NCBI RefSeq assembly: GCF_007859915.1
Contig: NZ_SJPM01000005.1
Coordinates: forward strand, 62,001-126,000
Direction: 5' to 3'
Length of the DNA stretch: 64,000 bases
Origin: Neorhodopirellula pilleata
GTDB taxonomy: Bacteria > Planctomycetota > Planctomycetia > Pirellulales > Pirellulaceae
Positions within the stretch are counted from its first letter, which is position 1, and every line of letters starts with the position of its first letter. Under the pieces are notes generated by a model, which saw only the letters and a program-made list of their open reading frames with translations, was not told where the DNA came from and did not search any database. The position numbers and the translations under genes are program-made. Shown one piece after another: positions 8,137-16,140 of the stretch.

Positions 8137-9456
8137 ATGGCAATGAACGGAAAAGGTGACGATCATGAATCCAAACACATTCTAGTTTTGCCTTCAGAGC
8201 AGTTTCAACCGCCGGATTCGCACCTAGCAGGCATGTTCCAACTGCACCAAGCGAGAATCCTTCGTGAACTGGGCTATCAAGTTGGCGTAATCTCAATCGC
8301 TCAACAATATTCGATTCCAATGCTAGTCAAAGCAATTGTTTTGAGAGCGTTCGGACGACAGCATTCGCGAGTGGAAGATTCTTCTCTACCAAACCTGATC
8401 CGCTTGTTTTGGAACAAAATGTTCCAACTCCAACGATTCGTTCGCGAAGACATGATCGATGGTTTACCAGTGATTCGAATAGATGGATTCTATTATTGGC
8501 CTCCGCATCCGGCCAGGAACCATGTGGGATGGATCAAAGCCGGCTTGATCGCGTTCGAGAGATACCGGCAGCAATACGGGCTGCCCGATCTGGTACACGC
8601 ACACAATTGTGACGCGGCGGGTCTGCTTGCCAGAGAAATCAAAGTCAAGCATGGCATTCCTTACGTGATCACGGAACATAGCTCGTACCTGCATCGGGGA
8701 CTCATTCCCCCCAGTTTGTATCCGGCATTATCTAACAGTATCCGAGATGCCGATGCAATGTTGGTCGTCAGCCCAACCCTGAAGAGCACGATGAAAGCAA
8801 AACTCGGGGACGTAGCCGACATCGCTGAATACCTACCAAATGTGATCGACCCACAGATTGAATCCATTTCGCTTGCGGTAAATCAACCAAGTCCTCCACC
8901 AATCAAGTTTCTAGCAATTGGCGACTTGATTCCCCTAAAAGGACACGCCAATTTAATCTCGGCGTTCGCTAAAGCGTTCCACAAATCGACGGATGCAATT
9001 CTGGCCATTGCAGGTGACGGCCCCGAACAAGAGAACCTGAAACGTCTGATTCAAGAGTTTGGTTTGAACCAGCAAGTCACGTTGCTCGGACGAATCTCAC
9101 GCGACCTAGTGATTTCAGAATTGGACTCTTGCCACTGCTTGGTGCTCCCCAGCCAATTTGAGACTTTTGGTGTTGTCCTTATCGAAGCTTTATCTCGTGG
9201 AAAACCTGTCATCGCGACGCAATGTGGTGGGCCACAATCAGTCGTAACCGATCAGGCTGGAATCCTTGTGCCCGTCAACGATGTCACCGCACTTGCCAAA
9301 GCATTGAACCAAATCCACTCTGAATTAGATCGATTCGATTCCGTTGTCATTCGAGAATCGGTCATAGATCGATTTGGAAAGAAGGCCTTCTCTGCAAGCA
9401 TTGAAGAGGTTTATCAAAGAGTGTTTCAGAAAAAGCAGTTACCGACGCATGCCTAG
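8137..9456 (+). CDS. Glycosyltransferase family 4
   Basis: This 439-residue retaining GT-B enzyme has an N-terminal acceptor domain with a family-4 start (HILVLPSEQFQPPDSHLAGM) and VHAHNCDAAGL, the glycine-rich linker FLAIGDLIPLKGHANLI, and a C-terminal donor domain with IAGDGPEQENLKRLI, VLPSQFETFGVVLIEALSRG and KPVIATQCGGP. The EX7E-type motif is in FETFGVVLIEAL. The frame is open back to 8011, but the ATG at 8137 avoids a 100-nt overlap with the methyltransferase and starts just before the fold. Its end overlaps the second amidotransferase gene by 8 nt. Donor sugar unknown. Confidence 0.85.
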   Translation: MAMNGKGDDHESKHILVLPSEQFQPPDSHLAGMFQLHQARILRELGYQVGVISIAQQYSIPMLVKAIVLRAFGRQHSRVEDSSLPNLIRLFWNKMFQLQRFVREDMIDGLPVIRIDGFYYWPPHPARNHVGWIKAGLIAFERYRQQYGLPDLVHAHNCDAAGLLAREIKVKHGIPYVITEHSSYLHRGLIPPSLYPALSNSIRDADAMLVVSPTLKSTMKAKLGDVADIAEYLPNVIDPQIESISLAVNQPSPPPIKFLAIGDLIPLKGHANLISAFAKAFHKSTDAILAIAGDGPEQENLKRLIQEFGLNQQVTLLGRISRDLVISELDSCHCLVLPSQFETFGVVLIEALSRGKPVIATQCGGPQSVVTDQAGILVPVNDVTALAKALNQIHSELDRFDSVVIRESVIDRFGKKAFSASIEEVYQRVFQKKQLPTHA

Positions 9457-10639
9457 AACAAGTATCTCTACTACTGTTCCAACTGCCGCGATTTCAGCGC
9501 AGACCGATTTTCGGCAATGTACCATTTGCGTGCTTGACACCCGTGATGATCCAAATATGCGTTTCGATGATGATGGTTTTTGCCATTACTATCAGGAATA
9601 CCTGGATACAGCCGCCAAGCACCTGCCTTCTCCCGAGACCCGAGAGGCTGAACTAGAAAGGCAAATCCAACAGATCAAGGGCGACGGCAAAGGACGCGAT
9701 TACGACTGCATTGTCGGTGTCAGCGGTGGTGTCGACAGCACTTACGTCGCCTGGCTGGCCAAGCAACATGGACTACGCACACTCTGCGTCCACTTTGACA
9801 ACGGCTGGAACTCGGAACTGGCCGTCGAGAACATTCACAGCATTGTTAGCAAACTTGACTTCGACCTGTTCACTTATGTGGTAGATTGGGAAGAGTTTCG
9901 CGATGTCCAACTTGCGTTCATCAAAGCATCCGTTGTCGACATTGAACTGGTCACCGATCACGCCATTTTTGCCACGCTCTATCGGCAAGCTGGCAAGCAT
10001 GACATTCGCCACATCCTAAGTGGCACTAACGTGATGACCGAAACCACTCTGCCTCCACACTGGATTCACCACAAGACGGACCACGTCAACATCAAGGCCA
10101 TCCACAAGCGTTTCGGCACACGCCCCATGAAGACGTATCCACTGATGGATTGGAAGGTCAAGAAAGTGTTGCAAATGCACAAAGGGTTGCAGGCATTGTC
10201 GATCCTTAATTACGTGCCCTATAACAAAGCGGAAGTCAAGCAGCGGATCATCGACGAACTCGGTTGGCGTGACTACGGCGGCAAACACTATGAGTCCATC
10301 TTCACACGCTTTTACCAAGGCCACATCCTGCCCACAAAGTTCGGGATCGACAAACGCAAGGCCCACCTGTCCGACCTGATTTTTGCCGGCCAAATCACAA
10401 AAGAAGATGCATTGGCCGAGTTGGCCCAGCCCATCTACGATCCCGCGCAAGAGCGTATTGACCGTGAGTTCGCATTGAAGAAGCTGGGCCTGACTGAAGC
10501 TGAATTTGTGAACATCATGAAGCAGCAACCAAAGTCTCATTACGACTTCCCTACCGAACGTCCGCTCCTAGAAACCTATCCCATTCTGAAACCACTTCGA
10601 TGGCCGATCAGTTTGGTTAGAAGGGTTCTTAGTTCTTAG
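9449..10639 (+). CDS. N-acetyl sugar amidotransferase (WbuX/WbpG/PseA family), copy 2
   Basis: This 396-residue paralogue of the protein at 1076 has the PP-loop SGGVDS at residues 92-97 and the shared C-terminal blocks DYGGKHYESIFTRFYQG and FGIDKRKAHLS. It should form an acetamidino group on an N-acetylated uronic acid, fed with ammonia by the HisH/HisF pair 1.4 kb downstream. The N-terminal cysteine module differs from copy 1: C24-x2-C27 and C45 are present, but the fourth cysteine is replaced by Tyr48. The ATG at 9449 is chosen because the longer frame would overlap the previous gene by 83 nt. The final residues and TAG stop are encoded by the heptanucleotide repeat that fills the following spacer. 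Confidence 0.88.
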   Translation: MPRTSISTTVPTAAISAQTDFRQCTICVLDTRDDPNMRFDDDGFCHYYQEYLDTAAKHLPSPETREAELERQIQQIKGDGKGRDYDCIVGVSGGVDSTYVAWLAKQHGLRTLCVHFDNGWNSELAVENIHSIVSKLDFDLFTYVVDWEEFRDVQLAFIKASVVDIELVTDHAIFATLYRQAGKHDIRHILSGTNVMTETTLPPHWIHHKTDHVNIKAIHKRFGTRPMKTYPLMDWKVKKVLQMHKGLQALSILNYVPYNKAEVKQRIIDELGWRDYGGKHYESIFTRFYQGHILPTKFGIDKRKAHLSDLIFAGQITKEDALAELAQPIYDPAQERIDREFALKKLGLTEAEFVNIMKQQPKSHYDFPTERPLLETYPILKPLRWPISLVRRVLSS

Positions 10640-10730
10640 TTCTTAGTTCTTAGTTCGTAGTTCGTAGTTCTTAGTTCGTAGTTCTTAGTTCTTAGTTCTT
10701 AGTTCGTAGTTCGTAGTTCGTAGTTCTTCG
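10626..10730 (+). repeat. Heptanucleotide tandem repeat (TTCTTAG/TTCGTAG)n
   Basis: About 15 tandem copies of a 7-bp unit, alternating TTCTTAG and TTCGTAG. The array starts inside the amidotransferase gene, supplies its last codons and stop, and fills most of the spacer before the oxidase gene. Confidence 0.95.
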
Positions 10731-10737
10731 TGCTTCG

Positions 10738-10787
10738 TGCTTAGTGCTTCGTGCTTGCGGTGCAAGCATGCACAACGAAGCACTAAG
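10738..10787. repeat. Inverted repeat / hairpin in spacer
   Basis: CTTAGTGCTTCG and its complement CGAAGCACTAAG enclose a second nested pair, TGCTTGC/GCAAGCA. It lies 25 nt before the oxidase start. There is no T-run, so it does not look like an intrinsic terminator. Confidence 0.7.
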
Positions 10788-10811
10788 AACGATGAACAAA
10801 GAACGTTAAAC

Positions 10812-12005
10812 ATGTCTGAAATCTGTATTATCGGTGGCGGGATCGTGGGATTGGCGACGGCACGTGCGCTCAGCCTGCTCAACCCCGACGCGCGTTTGAC
10901 TGTGTTGGAGAAAGAAGCCGACACTGCTTTGCATCAGTCGGGACGTAATTCGGGCGTGTTGCATACCGGGGTGTATTACAAGCCAGGCTCGTTGAAAGCG
11001 ACGACTTGTCGTGCGGGTAAGTTGGCCATGCAAGACTTTTGTCAGCAACACGATGTTCCCTTTGAACTATGTGGAAAAGTGATCGTCGCCACCTCCGATG
11101 ATGAGTTGGGACGCTTGGAGAACATCCTGAAACGTGGCACGGAAAACGGTGTGACATGCCAACAGATTGACGTTCCCCAACTGAAGGAAATTGAGCCGCA
11201 CGTCAAAGGAGTAGCCGCGATCCACGTGCCCGAGGCTGGAATCGTGGATTACCCGGCCGTTTGCCGCAAACTGGTGAAACTGCTGCGTGAATCGGGCCAT
11301 GATGTCAGGTTCAACTTTGAAGTCACTGCGATCGATCGCCAGGCACAGCAAACGAGAATCAGAAGCGAGAAAGACGAAGTCACCGCCAACTACGTCGTCA
11401 ATTGTGCTGGGCTCTACAGCGACCATGTCGTTCGGCTGGCGGGCGGAAAACCCGAACACCGAATCGTGCCGTTCCGTGGCGAGTATTACGAGCTGCGGAA
11501 CGAGTTTCGTCATCTTTGTCGACACTTGATCTACCCTGTTCCCGATCCCAGCTTCCCGTTCCTTGGTGTACACTTCACCCGGATGATCGACAACAGTGTG
11601 GAGTGCGGCCCCAACGCAGTGCTGGCTCTGGCGCGAGAAGGATACAATTGGAAGACCATCCGAATGGACGAGCTGGCAGAATCACTCGCCTATCGTGGTT
11701 TTCAAAAGTTAGCGTTGAAACATTGGAAGATGGGGGCGGGGGAGATGTGGCGGTCGGCATCGAAAGCCGCCTTTGTGAAAGCGCTCCAGAAGTTGATTCC
11801 AGATATTCGCCGCGAATACGTTTCTCCTTGCCGTGCCGGTGTAAGGGCGCAAGCCGTGGCTGCGGATGGCAGTCTTGTTGACGATTTTAAGATTCAGTTC
11901 GATAACGGTATCGCACACGTCTTGAATGCACCTAGCCCGGCGGCTACCGCGTCCCTTCAAATCGGGGAACATATTGCGGCGAAGATTCTACAGGCTAGCT
12001 TCTAG
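10812..12005 (+). CDS. lhgO: L-2-hydroxyglutarate oxidase (LhgO-like FAD-dependent oxidoreductase)
   Basis: This 397-residue DAO-family flavoprotein oxidises L-2-hydroxyglutarate to 2-oxoglutarate and passes electrons to the quinone pool. The FAD-binding motif is at the N-terminus (CIIGGGIVGLATARAL, G8-G10 and G13). Family-specific blocks follow: HQSGRNSGVLHTGVYYKPGS, EAGIVDYPAVC, VNCAGLYSD, PFRGEYYEL and GPNAVLALAREGY. The ATG at 10812 starts immediately before the flavin motif, and the length matches LhgO. It lies inside a WbpB/D/E plus amidotransferase module. WbpB-type dehydrogenases can reduce 2-oxoglutarate to 2-hydroxyglutarate to regain NAD+, so this oxidase may close that cycle. That link is inference, but the family call is strong. 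Confidence 0.88.
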   Translation: MSEICIIGGGIVGLATARALSLLNPDARLTVLEKEADTALHQSGRNSGVLHTGVYYKPGSLKATTCRAGKLAMQDFCQQHDVPFELCGKVIVATSDDELGRLENILKRGTENGVTCQQIDVPQLKEIEPHVKGVAAIHVPEAGIVDYPAVCRKLVKLLRESGHDVRFNFEVTAIDRQAQQTRIRSEKDEVTANYVVNCAGLYSDHVVRLAGGKPEHRIVPFRGEYYELRNEFRHLCRHLIYPVPDPSFPFLGVHFTRMIDNSVECGPNAVLALAREGYNWKTIRMDELAESLAYRGFQKLALKHWKMGAGEMWRSASKAAFVKALQKLIPDIRREYVSPCRAGVRAQAVAADGSLVDDFKIQFDNGIAHVLNAPSPAATASLQIGEHIAAKILQASF

Positions 12006-12030
12006 TTTCAAGTAGTTACGTAGAAAAAGA

Positions 12031-12666
12031 GTGATCGGAATCATTGACTATGGATTGGGGAACCTGGCTTCCATTCGCAACATGTTGAAGCGGTTGGAAA
12101 TAGAGTCCGTGATTTCGTCCGAGGCCAACGTGTTGGCAAGGGCGGACAAGTTAATTCTGCCAGGTGTTGGGGCATTCGATTCCGGCATGGCCAACTTGAC
12201 GTCATCGGGATTAATCGACTCGCTAAACGAAATGGTACTTCAAGACAAAAAGCCGATCCTGGGAATTTGCCTGGGCGTGCAGCTCCTTACGGAGGGTAGC
12301 GATGAAGGCCGATTACCAGGCTTGGGCTGGATCAAAGGTCGCACCATCGCGTTTGATCGCTCCCGGCTTTCACCAACCGAGCGAGTGCCGAACATGGGGT
12401 GGCGGTATGTCGATGCTACCCGTGATTCATCGTTGTCACAGAACTTAGAAATTGATTCGCGTTTTTACTTCGTGCATTCCTTCCACCTCGATTGTTACAA
12501 CAAGCATGATGTCATTTTCACTGCCACCCACGGATATTCGTTTGCGGTGGGCGTAGAGCATGAAAATATTTCCGGCGTCCAATTCCATCCAGAGAAGAGC
12601 CACAAGTTTGGGATGGCGCTCTTGAAGAGTTGGCAGTCGTCAGCTCACAGCCAACAGCAAGATTAA
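12031..12666 (+). CDS. hisH: HisH-type glutamine amidotransferase for sugar amidation (WbuY-like)
   Basis: This 211-residue class I glutaminase should release ammonia from glutamine and channel it through the HisF-like partner. The triad is intact: Cys80 in PILGICLGVQLL, and His186 with Glu188 in GVQFHPEKS. The start YGLGNLASIRNML and GVGAFDSGM are HisH-like. The GTG at 12031 is the only sensible start. It is followed by hisF after 33 nt that include the repeat CTGATAACTGATAACTG. The location beside two WbuX-type amidotransferases and WbpB/D/E homologues indicates acetamidino-sugar synthesis rather than histidine synthesis. No other his genes are in the window. Confidence 0.88.
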   Translation: MIGIIDYGLGNLASIRNMLKRLEIESVISSEANVLARADKLILPGVGAFDSGMANLTSSGLIDSLNEMVLQDKKPILGICLGVQLLTEGSDEGRLPGLGWIKGRTIAFDRSRLSPTERVPNMGWRYVDATRDSSLSQNLEIDSRFYFVHSFHLDCYNKHDVIFTATHGYSFAVGVEHENISGVQFHPEKSHKFGMALLKSWQSSAHSQQQD

Positions 12667-12699
12667 CTCTCTAATGCCCACTGATAACTGATAACTGTC

Positions 12700-13506
12700 T
12701 TGTCCCGACCTGAACGAATTCGCGTGATTCCGTGCCTGCTCTTGAAGGGTGATGGACTAGTCAAGACGACCAAGTTCAAACAGCCGGTCTACGTTGGTGA
12801 TCCAATTAACACCGTTAAAATTTTCAACGAGAAGCAAGTGGACGAGATTGCGGTTTTGGACATTTCGGCATCACACGAGGGTATGGAGCCGCAGTTTGAT
12901 CGGATCGCGGAGATCGCCAGTGAGGCGTTCATGCCAATGGCCTATGGCGGTGGAATCCGCAGCCTGGATCAAATTAAACGACTGTTTCAATCGGGTGTTG
13001 AAAAAATTGTCTTCAATACCTCTGTTCTCACAAACTCGGATCTTATTACTAAGGCAGCGGACCAATTTGGTTCGCAGAGCATCGTGGCTTCCATCGACGC
13101 CAAACGCAGTTTGCTAGGTGGTTACCACTGTGTGACTCATGGTGGCCGAGTCAAGCACAAGCGGAAACCCGCCGACTTGGTACGACAGGCAGTTGATTCG
13201 GGCGCAGGCGAAGTACTATTGAATTCGGTGGACCGCGACGGTACACAAGCCGGCTATGACATCGAGCTGATTGCGTCAGTCACCAGCAGCGTTTCAGTGC
13301 CCGTAATCGCCTGTGGGGGTGCTGGCCAAGTCAGTGACTTTGCCGCCGCCGTGCAAGACGGTGGAGCGGCGGCGGTGGCGGCGGGTAGCATGTTCGTCTT
13401 TCACGGAGTCCACCGCGCGGTCCTGGTCAACTTTCCCGACGAAAAAGTCCTGCAAGAACAACTCTTTGATAGGCTTGCAAACAAAACGATAAACACTCGC
13501 AGCTAG
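12700..13506 (+). CDS. hisF: HisF-type cyclase paralogue for sugar amidation (WbuZ-like)
   Basis: This 268-residue (beta/alpha)8 barrel resembles HisF, but the canonical N-terminal IPCLDVK, with its catalytic Asp, is here IPCLLLKGDGLVKT (Asp to Leu), as in HisF2/WbuZ proteins of O-antigen clusters. The second HisF Asp region is kept as VASIDAKRS, and the C-terminal phosphate loops read ACGGAGQVSDF and AAVAAGSMFVF. It therefore probably serves as the ammonia-channelling partner for HisH and the amidotransferase, not as imidazole glycerol phosphate synthase. The TTG start at 12700 is forced by an in-frame stop at 12685. The next gene starts 11 nt after its stop. Confidence 0.87.
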   Translation: MSRPERIRVIPCLLLKGDGLVKTTKFKQPVYVGDPINTVKIFNEKQVDEIAVLDISASHEGMEPQFDRIAEIASEAFMPMAYGGGIRSLDQIKRLFQSGVEKIVFNTSVLTNSDLITKAADQFGSQSIVASIDAKRSLLGGYHCVTHGGRVKHKRKPADLVRQAVDSGAGEVLLNSVDRDGTQAGYDIELIASVTSSVSVPVIACGGAGQVSDFAAAVQDGGAAAVAAGSMFVFHGVHRAVLVNFPDEKVLQEQLFDRLANKTINTRS

Positions 13507-13517
13507 AACCAAGAACC

Positions 13518-14594
13518 ATGAGACAAGAACAACAAGACCCTTTACAATTCGCCGTTGTCGGTTGCGGCCGAATCGCAGGCCGACATGCCGAGCACATTGG
13601 CAACAATGGGACGCTGGTTGCCACCGCAGATGCCGTTTTGGAACGCGCTCAGGCGATGGCCGAACCACATTCGGCTAAAGCTTTCAGCAGCCTGGAAGAA
13701 ATGTTGGTGATGGCGGACGAGATCGACGTGGTCTCGGTTTGCAGTCCCAACGGTCTTCATGCGGAGCATACGATTGCCGCTCTGCAAGCTGGATGCCACG
13801 TGCTGTGCGAAAAACCGATGGCAATCACCTCGTACGATTGTGGTCGAATGATCCAAGCTGCAGAACGTGCTAATCGTCGATTGTTTGTGGTAAAGCAGAA
13901 TCGATTCAATCCACCAGTCGCTGCCGTCAAGCAGGCCTTGGACGAGGGACGGCTGGGTAAACTATACAGCATCGGCTTGAACTGTTTTTGGAATCGAAAT
14001 CCAGCCTACTACACTAACGACCCTTGGAAGGGTTCGCTGGGACTGGATGGCGGCACTCTGTATACCCAATTCAGCCACTTCATTGACTTGATGTATTGGA
14101 TGGCGGGTGACGTGGAAGACGCAGCCGCATTCAGCGACAACTTTTGCCACCAAGAAACGGTCGAGTTCGAGGACTGCGGAGCCGCGGTCTTGCGATTTCG
14201 CAGTGGAGCTTTGGGCACGGTGAACTACACCATCAATAGCTACGGCAAAAATATGGAAGGCTCGCTGACGATCTTTGCTGAAAAGGGAACCGTGAAGATT
14301 GGTGGGCAGTATCTGAACGAAATGGAGTACCAGAACATCGAGGACTATGAAATCACCGGACTCGGTGAGGGCAAACCAGCCAATCAGTACGGTCACTACG
14401 TTGGTTCCATGTCGAATCACGACGAGGTCTACGCCAATGTGGTGGAGGTCTTGACCAAGGGAGGCGTGATCGCGACCAACGGTTACGAGGGGCTGAAGAC
14501 CGTCGAAATCATTGAGAAAATATATAAAGGCAACCAGTGGAACCAAGACTTAAACAAATTGGCATCCGTGATGTCAAGTTCGGCAAAGACGTAA
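13518..14594 (+). CDS. Gfo/Idh/MocA dehydrogenase, WbpB/WlbA-like (UDP-GlcNAc-uronate 3-dehydrogenase)
   Basis: This 358-residue NAD-dependent oxidoreductase is predicted to oxidise C3 of UDP-N-acetyl-glucosaminuronate. The Rossmann motif VVGCGRIAGRHAEHI is at residues 13-27, and the family Lys is in CEKP (residues 97-100). KQNRFNPPV (126-134) is a block conserved in WbpB/WlbA, and DGGTLYTQFSHFIDLMYWMA contains the catalytic His region. The following two genes encode the expected next steps (aminotransferase and acetyltransferase), which strengthens the assignment. Its 3' end overlaps the acetyltransferase frame by 58 nt. The oxidase at 10812 may recycle the 2-hydroxyglutarate by-product. Exact sugar stereochemistry cannot be read. 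Confidence 0.82.
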   Translation: MRQEQQDPLQFAVVGCGRIAGRHAEHIGNNGTLVATADAVLERAQAMAEPHSAKAFSSLEEMLVMADEIDVVSVCSPNGLHAEHTIAALQAGCHVLCEKPMAITSYDCGRMIQAAERANRRLFVVKQNRFNPPVAAVKQALDEGRLGKLYSIGLNCFWNRNPAYYTNDPWKGSLGLDGGTLYTQFSHFIDLMYWMAGDVEDAAAFSDNFCHQETVEFEDCGAAVLRFRSGALGTVNYTINSYGKNMEGSLTIFAEKGTVKIGGQYLNEMEYQNIEDYEITGLGEGKPANQYGHYVGSMSNHDEVYANVVEVLTKGGVIATNGYEGLKTVEIIEKIYKGNQWNQDLNKLASVMSSSAKT

Positions 14595-15004
14595 CCGTCA
14601 TCCAACCCGCCAACCTGTATGGTTGTGAGATTGGCGACGAATCGTTCATTGGTCCGTTCGTCGAAATCCAAAGCAAGGTTTCGATTGGCGCGCGCACGCG
14701 AGTCCAATCACATGCCTTCATTTGTGAACTGGTTACCATTGGTGACGATTGTTTCGTCAGTCACGGAGCAATGTTCGTCAACGATCTTTTTTCCGATGGA
14801 GGCCCGGCCGGTGGTGACCAAAGCAAGTGGAAATCGACCAAGATCGGCAACCATGTCTCCATCGGGACGGGAGCGACGATCCTGCCAGTCACCATCTGTG
14901 ACAACGTCGTCGTCGGAGCTGGCTCAGTGGTCACGAAAGATATCACTGAACCTGGCATCTACGCCGGCAATCCAGCGAGGAAGATGAGAGAAACAATAGG
15001 CTAG
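14537..15004 (+). CDS. Hexapeptide N-acetyltransferase, WbpD/WlbB-like
   Basis: This 155-residue left-handed beta-helix acetyltransferase is predicted to acetylate the 3-amino group made by the aminotransferase encoded next. Hexapeptide turns run through most of the chain: YGCEIGDESFIGPFVEIQSK, VTIGDDCFVSHGAM, IGNHVSIGTGATILP, VVVGAGSVVTKD. The C-terminal AGNPARKMRE is the usual coenzyme A-site end. The GTG at 14537 gives a 58-nt overlap with the dehydrogenase gene. Later in-frame starts would remove the first helix turn, so the overlap is accepted. The length is typical of the family. Confidence 0.83.
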   Translation: MEPRLKQIGIRDVKFGKDVTVIQPANLYGCEIGDESFIGPFVEIQSKVSIGARTRVQSHAFICELVTIGDDCFVSHGAMFVNDLFSDGGPAGGDQSKWKSTKIGNHVSIGTGATILPVTICDNVVVGAGSVVTKDITEPGIYAGNPARKMRETIG

Positions 15005-15005
15005 A

Positions 15006-15045
15006 GAACGAAGAACGAAGAACCAAGAACCAAGAACCAAGAACC
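15006..15045 (+). repeat. Heptanucleotide tandem repeat (GAACGAA/GAACCAA)n
   Basis: Nearly six copies of a 7-bp unit start one base after the acetyltransferase stop and end 3 nt before the ATG of the aminotransferase gene. They replace any recognisable Shine-Dalgarno sequence there. Confidence 0.95.
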
Positions 15046-15048
15046 ATA

Positions 15049-16137
15049 ATGCAATTCGTCGACCTATACGCTCAATACCTATCCATCAAGGACGAGATCG
15101 ACACGGCGATCGCCGATACGATCAAGCATTCGTCATTCGTTCGTGGGCCCTCAGTGGAAGCTTTTGAAGAGAACTTTGCGCAACTAATGGACACGAAACA
15201 TTGTGTTTCGTGTGCCAATGGTACCGACGCGATCTACATCGCCATGAAGGCTCTCGGGTTGGAGACTGGCGACGAAGTGATCACGACGGCTCATTCGTGG
15301 ATCAGCACCAGTGAAACGATAACGCAAGCCGGTGGGAAAGTGGTTTTCTGTGATACGGAACCAGACTACTTCACAATCGATCCGGCCCAAATCGAAAGCA
15401 AGATCACCGATAAGACCAAGGGCATTATCCCTGTTCATTTGTATGGTCAATCCGCAGACATGGACGCGATTTTGGCCATTGCCAAGAAACACAATCTGTG
15501 GGTGATTGAAGACTGTGCTCAGGCCCATCTGGCTACCTACAAAGGTCGCAAGGTGGGAACCATGGGTGACGCAGCGACGTTTAGCTTTTATCCAGGGAAG
15601 AATTTGGGAGCCATGGGTGACGCGGGTGCCTTGATCACCAACCGCGATGACATCGCAGAGTTCAGTGCTCTGTTCGCGCGGCACGGTGGCAAGAACAACC
15701 ACTTGATGGAAGGGATCAATAGTCGGCTGGATGGGATGCAGGCAGCGATCTTGAACGTGAAGATCAAGTACATCGAAGGTTGGACGAGATTACGTCAGCA
15801 GCACGCAGCAGTTTATTCCCAACGACTGAGCAACGTTGCCGCAGTCACTGTTCCTCAAATTCGCGAAGCATGCGAGCACGTGTTCCACCTTTACGTGATC
15901 CGTGTTGATGATCGTGATGGCTTGAGATCACGATTGAGTGAACAGGGGATTCCCACTGTCATCAACTATCCACGTCCCTTGCCGTTGTATGACGCGTATC
16001 AGTATCTGGGCGGTACGTCCGCAGATTACCCTGTCGCAACCCAACACGCCAACACCATCTTGTCGATCCCTATGTACGCTGAGCTGACGGAAGCGGAGAT
16101 ATTGCAGGTCGCCAACGCGATCGCGTCGTGCAAGTGA
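15049..16137 (+). CDS. DegT/DnrJ/EryC1 aminotransferase, WbpE/WlbC-like
   Basis: This 362-residue PLP enzyme should transfer an amino group from glutamate to the 3-keto sugar made by the WbpB-like dehydrogenase. Lys184 in SFYPGKNLGAMGDAG is the Schiff-base lysine, at nearly the same position as in P. aeruginosa WbpE. Other family blocks are SCANGTDAIYIAMKAL, TTAHSWISTSETI, EDCAQAHLATYKGRKVGT and GINSRLDGMQAAIL. Using glutamate would produce the 2-oxoglutarate that WbpB-type enzymes consume, which links it to the oxidase in this cluster. The start is directly downstream of a heptad repeat. Confidence 0.87.
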   Translation: MQFVDLYAQYLSIKDEIDTAIADTIKHSSFVRGPSVEAFEENFAQLMDTKHCVSCANGTDAIYIAMKALGLETGDEVITTAHSWISTSETITQAGGKVVFCDTEPDYFTIDPAQIESKITDKTKGIIPVHLYGQSADMDAILAIAKKHNLWVIEDCAQAHLATYKGRKVGTMGDAATFSFYPGKNLGAMGDAGALITNRDDIAEFSALFARHGGKNNHLMEGINSRLDGMQAAILNVKIKYIEGWTRLRQQHAAVYSQRLSNVAAVTVPQIREACEHVFHLYVIRVDDRDGLRSRLSEQGIPTVINYPRPLPLYDAYQYLGGTSADYPVATQHANTILSIPMYAELTEAEILQVANAIASCK

Positions 16138-16140
16138 ATT

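Noticed and set aside
12031..13506. Histidine biosynthesis operon
   Set aside because: No other his genes are present, the HisF-like protein has lost its first catalytic Asp, and the neighbours are sugar amidotransferases and WbpB/D/E homologues.
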